This document shows, piece by piece, positions 5,653-9,023 of a DNA stretch of 9,023 bases (position 1 is the stretch's first letter; each line of letters begins with the position of its first letter). Source of the DNA: Amoebophilaceae bacterium UBA1467 (GTDB lineage: Bacteria > Bacteroidota > Bacteroidia > Cytophagales > Amoebophilaceae); NCBI GenBank assembly GCA_002325615.1, contig DCSL01000005.1, positions 3,647-12,669 of the forward strand, written 5' to 3'. A program made the position numbers and the translations under genes. The notes under the pieces are model-generated. The model saw only the letters and a program-made list of their open reading frames with translations, made no database searches and was not told where the DNA came from.

Positions 5653-8022
5653 TTAAAAAGGATAGTCAAGGCCGATGTTAAAGACAGGTTGATTTAAAAA
5701 AAGTTGATGCCCTATGAAGCGTTCCCCTAGAGGTCTAGCTGGATCATAGAGTTTTAGCCCTACGTCCAACCGCAAGACAAGGAATTTGAAATTAAGACGC
5801 AATCCCACACCTGTTCCCACAGCAATTTCTTTGTAAAAATTCCGAAAGCTAAACTTTCCGTCTTTGCGAAAATTGTCATGCAACGTCCAGATATTGCCTG
5901 CATCGACAAACAAGGCCCCTTCTAAAAAGCCCACTAGCTGCTGCCTTAACTCCACACTGCCCTGCAGTAAAAACTCGCCGAGTTGCCCCATAGCCTGCCT
6001 ATTATTAGCTTTTTTAGGGGGGCTGTGGCCACCTGGACCAAGGCTACGGGGAAGCCAGGCCCTCATGCCATTAGAACTGCCCATAAAATAATAGCGACTA
6101 TACGGAAGAACTTTTTCCTTACCATAAGCACTGGCAATACCTGTAGTCATGCGATAGGCAAAAACAGTACTGGGACGAAGAGGTATACGTTGGCCATAGC
6201 CAAGATCGAATTTTATATACTGGTAATGTGCGAGCTTGGGCATGATTTTACGCAGGTCGATAAAATTCTGAAGTGCCCCTCCGCTCTCAAATAAAAACTC
6301 CAACAATGAATGTGGCGGGTCTGTGTCAGATACAGGCTGATCACGAAATGACCCCTTAAAAGACAGTAGACTTCCCCAAGAAGGCTCAAAGGTTTTATAC
6401 TGCTGGAGCACTTTCAGCTGTTCTTTAAATTCATCTTCGATGCGTCTGGTATTGGTCAACTCAATACGAAGCGGGGTAAACTCATACGCACCACGGCCTT
6501 GGTCTTTCCAATCGTAACGCATCAAGCTTGTCAAAGTGTCTTGCGTATAGTCTGGGTGCCGGGTAAACGCGTAGGCTAACGACAGCTTTGTCATCGGACG
6601 CAGCTGTTCCAAGTGAGCATGCGTCGTAGCCTTCAAGGGAAGCAAAAATTGTGGCCAAGAAATCGACATATCAACACTATATGTCTGGCTACCAGCAAAA
6701 CCTTTTGTAGTGGTAGTCGCTGCTACCCCCTCAACACCAACTTGAGTAGCCAATTCCAAAAGTTCCAGCCTCCTGAAAAGGTTTCTGCCTTTCAAAGAAA
6801 ACTTATAGAAAGGCTTGGGCAACCCAGAATTGTGGCTGACCTGAAACCCTAATTCGTTAGCGAGTTGAAATCGATTGGACAAGGTGGTATCAATGCGCGG
6901 CACCAACTTGCCATTGTCTGAAATGTCATAGGTAATATGGATGTACTTAAACATGTCTAACCTGGAAAGGCGCCTTTGCGTTTCAATCAGGTCCTGCTTT
7001 CTGTAAAGTTGCAGTGGGCAAAGTGCTAGCTTGCTGGCAAGCACGCTAGGTCTAGACTGGCGTTTTAAGTGCCTAAAAGTAATTCCGTTATAGTATGTAT
7101 CCTGTTCCTTTGTAGCCTCCTCTGCCTGTTCTGCATCAAAGTCCCACTCCATTTGGTCTATATGGAATATAGGATGCGCCTGGCCAGTTGCAGGCATATC
7201 AATCGCAGTCTCTATAACCACTGCATTGTCCGCCGCTGTAGTGTCTACATCAAACCGAATGTACTGCCTGTTAAAGCTGAAATAGCCATGGTTGCTAAGC
7301 AGTTCATAAATACGTTCTCTTTCTTGGTGCAACACTTCCTGGTCATAGTGATCTCCCTTTTTAAGCCAACTTTGGTGCTGGTGGTCTTGAAGCAATTTTT
7401 CAATGGCTTGATCAGGCGTATTAAGCCGTAATTCGCCAAGCACGTAAGGTTTATTCTCTTCAATCTGGTAAGTAATGCTTGCTTTTTTATCGCACAGTTT
7501 CACCGAACTACTCACTTGGGCGTTGAAGTAGCCCCTAGTATGGAGGTGGGCCAACAAGTACTGCTCCGTAGCTGCTCTTTGATGAGGGTCGTAAATGGTA
7601 GGCGGCTCTCCATAACGCATCAGTAAGTTGCCTTCCGTGAGGTATTTTTCTTGATTTTTGAGCTTCTTGTCCCGTCTTTGCTGCAGGCGTTGTACCTCAC
7701 GGTTGTCACCAACTGCTGCGGCTATTTTGGTATCAAACTTGGCTTCTATTTGGGCGATGCGTTGCTGAATGGCTGCCGGACGAAAACTACGCTGTCCAGC
7801 TTGGTAGACCCACAACAAAAATGGCACCCCAAGCCACGTGCTGTTAGGCTGCTGTTGATAGTACTGTGCCAGCGCTTGTTTACTTACTTTTTGGGTACCT
7901 TTAATTTTCTGCTTGACCAACAAATACTCATCTTCTTGCAGGAGGCGGGTAGCCATGCAACCTGACAAAAAAAAGGTAGTGATAATAAGCAGGTGTAAAT
8001 AATATGCGTGCCGCAAACTCAA
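5653..8022 (-). CDS. tamL: TamL: Omp85-family outer-membrane assembly lipoprotein (TamA/BamA type)
   Basis: A 789-residue outer-membrane protein of the BamA/TamA superfamily. The signal peptide ends in FFLSGC, so Cys22 is the likely lipidated residue; a lipoprotein N-terminus followed by EDEYLL (30-35) is typical of the Bacteroidota TamA variant TamL. Residues about 150-380 look like POTRA repeats (for example TRGYFNAQV at 162-170, NHGYFSF at 244-250, RLSRLDMFKYIHI at 351-363). The rest forms the C-terminal beta-barrel, with the loop-6 motif region GSSNGMRAWLPRSLGPG at 648-664 (MRAW in place of VRGF/Y), ALFVDAGNIW at 703-712, and a terminal Phe789. By family it is thought to work with the inner-membrane protein TamB in outer-membrane biogenesis; no tamB is in this window. 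There is no in-frame ATG before the signal peptide: the start is a TTG, either at 8022 or at codon 3 (8016). The 5' end overlaps the divergent methyltransferase gene. Confidence 0.93.
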   Translation of the reverse strand: MSLRHAYYLHLLIITTFFLSGCMATRLLQEDEYLLVKQKIKGTQKVSKQALAQYYQQQPNSTWLGVPFLLWVYQAGQRSFRPAAIQQRIAQIEAKFDTKIAAAVGDNREVQRLQQRRDKKLKNQEKYLTEGNLLMRYGEPPTIYDPHQRAATEQYLLAHLHTRGYFNAQVSSSVKLCDKKASITYQIEENKPYVLGELRLNTPDQAIEKLLQDHQHQSWLKKGDHYDQEVLHQERERIYELLSNHGYFSFNRQYIRFDVDTTAADNAVVIETAIDMPATGQAHPIFHIDQMEWDFDAEQAEEATKEQDTYYNGITFRHLKRQSRPSVLASKLALCPLQLYRKQDLIETQRRLSRLDMFKYIHITYDISDNGKLVPRIDTTLSNRFQLANELGFQVSHNSGLPKPFYKFSLKGRNLFRRLELLELATQVGVEGVAATTTTKGFAGSQTYSVDMSISWPQFLLPLKATTHAHLEQLRPMTKLSLAYAFTRHPDYTQDTLTSLMRYDWKDQGRGAYEFTPLRIELTNTRRIEDEFKEQLKVLQQYKTFEPSWGSLLSFKGSFRDQPVSDTDPPHSLLEFLFESGGALQNFIDLRKIMPKLAHYQYIKFDLGYGQRIPLRPSTVFAYRMTTGIASAYGKEKVLPYSRYYFMGSSNGMRAWLPRSLGPGGHSPPKKANNRQAMGQLGEFLLQGSVELRQQLVGFLEGALFVDAGNIWTLHDNFRKDGKFSFRNFYKEIAVGTGVGLRLNFKFLVLRLDVGLKLYDPARPLGERFIGHQLFLNQPVFNIGLDYPF

Positions 8023-8807
8023 TTCTTTTTCAAAAGTTGTCCAATAAGACAGCTAAGTTCATCAAAAGCCTGCGCGTAAAGAAGTATCGCCAGCAAGCAA
8101 ATGCTTTTGTTGTAGAAGGTGTCAAAAACGTCCAGCTACTGCTATCTTCTCGCTACACCGTGCAGATGGTCATTGGGACGCCTGCCTTTCTGGACACGCA
8201 CAGAATTGCTATGCAGCCTGACCTGGCCGTTTTTCAGACAGACGAAACCACTTTGGCGGCACTGGGCACTTTTACCACCAACAAGGCCGTCCTGGCAGTG
8301 GCAAATATACCGCATACGCATACGTTGTTGCCTCCTCCTGGTGATACTTGGGGCTTAGTGTTGGATAATATTCGAGATCCAGGTAATCTGGGTGCGATCG
8401 TGCGCATGGCAGATTGGTACAACATCCCGACATTGATTTGTTCCCCCAGCACCGTAGACTTGTACAACCCCAAAGTGTTGCATGCCAGTATGGGCTCCTT
8501 TACGCACGTAAAAGTGTATTACACGCCTCTGCCTGCCTTTCTCAGCACCACGTCTTTGCCCATCCTGGGCACTTTTACTAGTGGCGACAACATTCACTGC
8601 ACCCCCCTACCCTTCCCAGGCTTGATCATTATTGGCAATGAATCCCGAGGCATCAGCCCGGCAGTACTGCCTTACGTTCAGCAGCAAATAAGAATTCCCC
8701 GCTATGGCCAAGCAGCATCGCTCAACGCAGCCATGGCTACCGCCATTGTGTGTGATCACTGGAGGCGTCAGCAACAACAGGGTTTTGGTAGTTTGCCGAG
8801 ACTGTAA
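8004..8807 (+). CDS. SpoU/TrmH-family RNA 2'-O-ribose methyltransferase
   Basis: A SAM-dependent enzyme of the SPOUT superfamily that methylates ribose 2'-OH in rRNA or tRNA. An N-terminal substrate-binding domain (about 15-101, with FVVEGVKNV at 35-43) precedes the trefoil-knot catalytic domain. Motif 1 is LDNIRDPGNLGAIVR (120-134, with Asn128 and Arg134), motif 2 is IIIGNESRGIS (208-218, with Glu213), and motif 3 is IPRYGQAASLNAA (231-243, with Asn241). All three are intact, so it should be active. Target cannot be told from sequence; RlmB-like or TrmH-like proteins are both possible. The ATG at 8004 gives 267 residues but overlaps the divergent tamL start. The family usually begins close to SNKTAKFIKSL, which fits a TTG start at 8037 (256 residues) and would remove the overlap. 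Confidence 0.95.
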   Translation: MRAANSILFQKLSNKTAKFIKSLRVKKYRQQANAFVVEGVKNVQLLLSSRYTVQMVIGTPAFLDTHRIAMQPDLAVFQTDETTLAALGTFTTNKAVLAVANIPHTHTLLPPPGDTWGLVLDNIRDPGNLGAIVRMADWYNIPTLICSPSTVDLYNPKVLHASMGSFTHVKVYYTPLPAFLSTTSLPILGTFTSGDNIHCTPLPFPGLIIIGNESRGISPAVLPYVQQQIRIPRYGQAASLNAAMATAIVCDHWRRQQQQGFGSLPRL

Positions 8808-8860
8808 CACTTTGCTATGCGGGGAATGCCCCAACTACCAATCTAGGACCAGTGTACTAC

Positions 8861-9023
8861 ATGCGCACACTATATAGCTTTTACATCGCTATAGCAACTG
8901 TATCCGTTTTAGGGGCAGGATGCAAGCGTAGAGAAGACCCTGCTATCCCTAACCTTACACCTCATAATCCTGGTTCTAAATCTGACCCCGCAGAAACAAA
9001 ACAAGAGAGCATAGCTGAGCCTC
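8861..9023 (+). CDS. Putative lipoprotein, N-terminal 54 residues (cut by right edge)
   Basis: The frame is open from the ATG at 8861 to the right edge. The product begins MRTLYSF, has a hydrophobic stretch at about 7-18 and a good lipobox VLGAGC, making Cys21 the likely lipidated residue. The mature part visible (CKRREDP onward) is polar and rich in Pro, Ser, Asn, Lys and Glu, so it looks like a tether rather than a folded domain. It starts 53 bases after the methyltransferase stop in the same direction, and could be read through or have its own promoter; no clear promoter is seen. The family is not recognisable from this much sequence. The Cys-Lys mature start and disordered N-terminus resemble the lipoprotein at 2214-3683, but no repeat domain is visible here. 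Confidence 0.75.
   Translation, partial: MRTLYSFYIAIATVSVLGAGCKRREDPAIPNLTPHNPGSKSDPAETKQESIAEP

Noticed and set aside
7069..7431. 120-codon plus-strand frame opposite tamL with hydrophobic stretches
   Set aside because: It lies wholly within tamL, whose POTRA region is well formed here; the hydrophobicity comes from the reverse complement of polar codons.
8821..8832. GGGGAATGCCCC inverted repeat after the methyltransferase stop
   Set aside because: A four-base stem with no T-run after it does not support a rho-independent terminator.

Overview
The window looks like chromosomal DNA from a member of the Bacteroidota. Three things point there: the gene order rpmB-rpmG-DUF4295-ftsY, which is typical of that phylum; a TamA-type Omp85 protein made as a lipoprotein (TamL); and start codons preceded by A/T-rich sequence rather than a Shine-Dalgarno site. 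GC content is roughly in the mid-40s by eye. Species cannot be fixed from this sequence. A host-associated Cytophagales-like lineage is possible, but this is only a guess.

Layout, left to right. (1) Positions 2-2047, minus strand: the first 682 codons of dnaE, the replicative DNA polymerase III alpha subunit; the C-terminal part lies beyond the left edge. (2) Positions 2214-3683, plus strand, divergent from dnaE: an unrecognised lipoprotein with two copies of a ~135-residue domain separated by a ~150-residue Ser/Thr/Pro/Asn-rich linker. (3) Positions 3775-5468, minus strand: a ribosome and protein-targeting cluster, read rpmB (L28), rpmG (L33), a 52-residue DUF4295 protein, then ftsY (SRP receptor). 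It faces the lipoprotein tail to tail. (4) Positions 5653-8022, minus strand: tamL, an outer-membrane Omp85 lipoprotein. (5) Positions 8004-8807, plus strand: a SpoU/TrmH-family RNA 2'-O-ribose methyltransferase whose start overlaps that of tamL. (6) From 8861 to the right edge, plus strand: the start of a second small lipoprotein.

Most of the content is housekeeping: replication, ribosome assembly, SRP targeting, outer-membrane biogenesis and RNA modification. The accessory part is the pair of lipoproteins. The large one, with its internal duplication and a cluster of possible O-glycosylation motifs, is the least explained item. No mobile element, tRNA, rRNA, CRISPR array or convincing rho-independent terminator was seen. 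No gene-free stretch exceeds about 185 bases.
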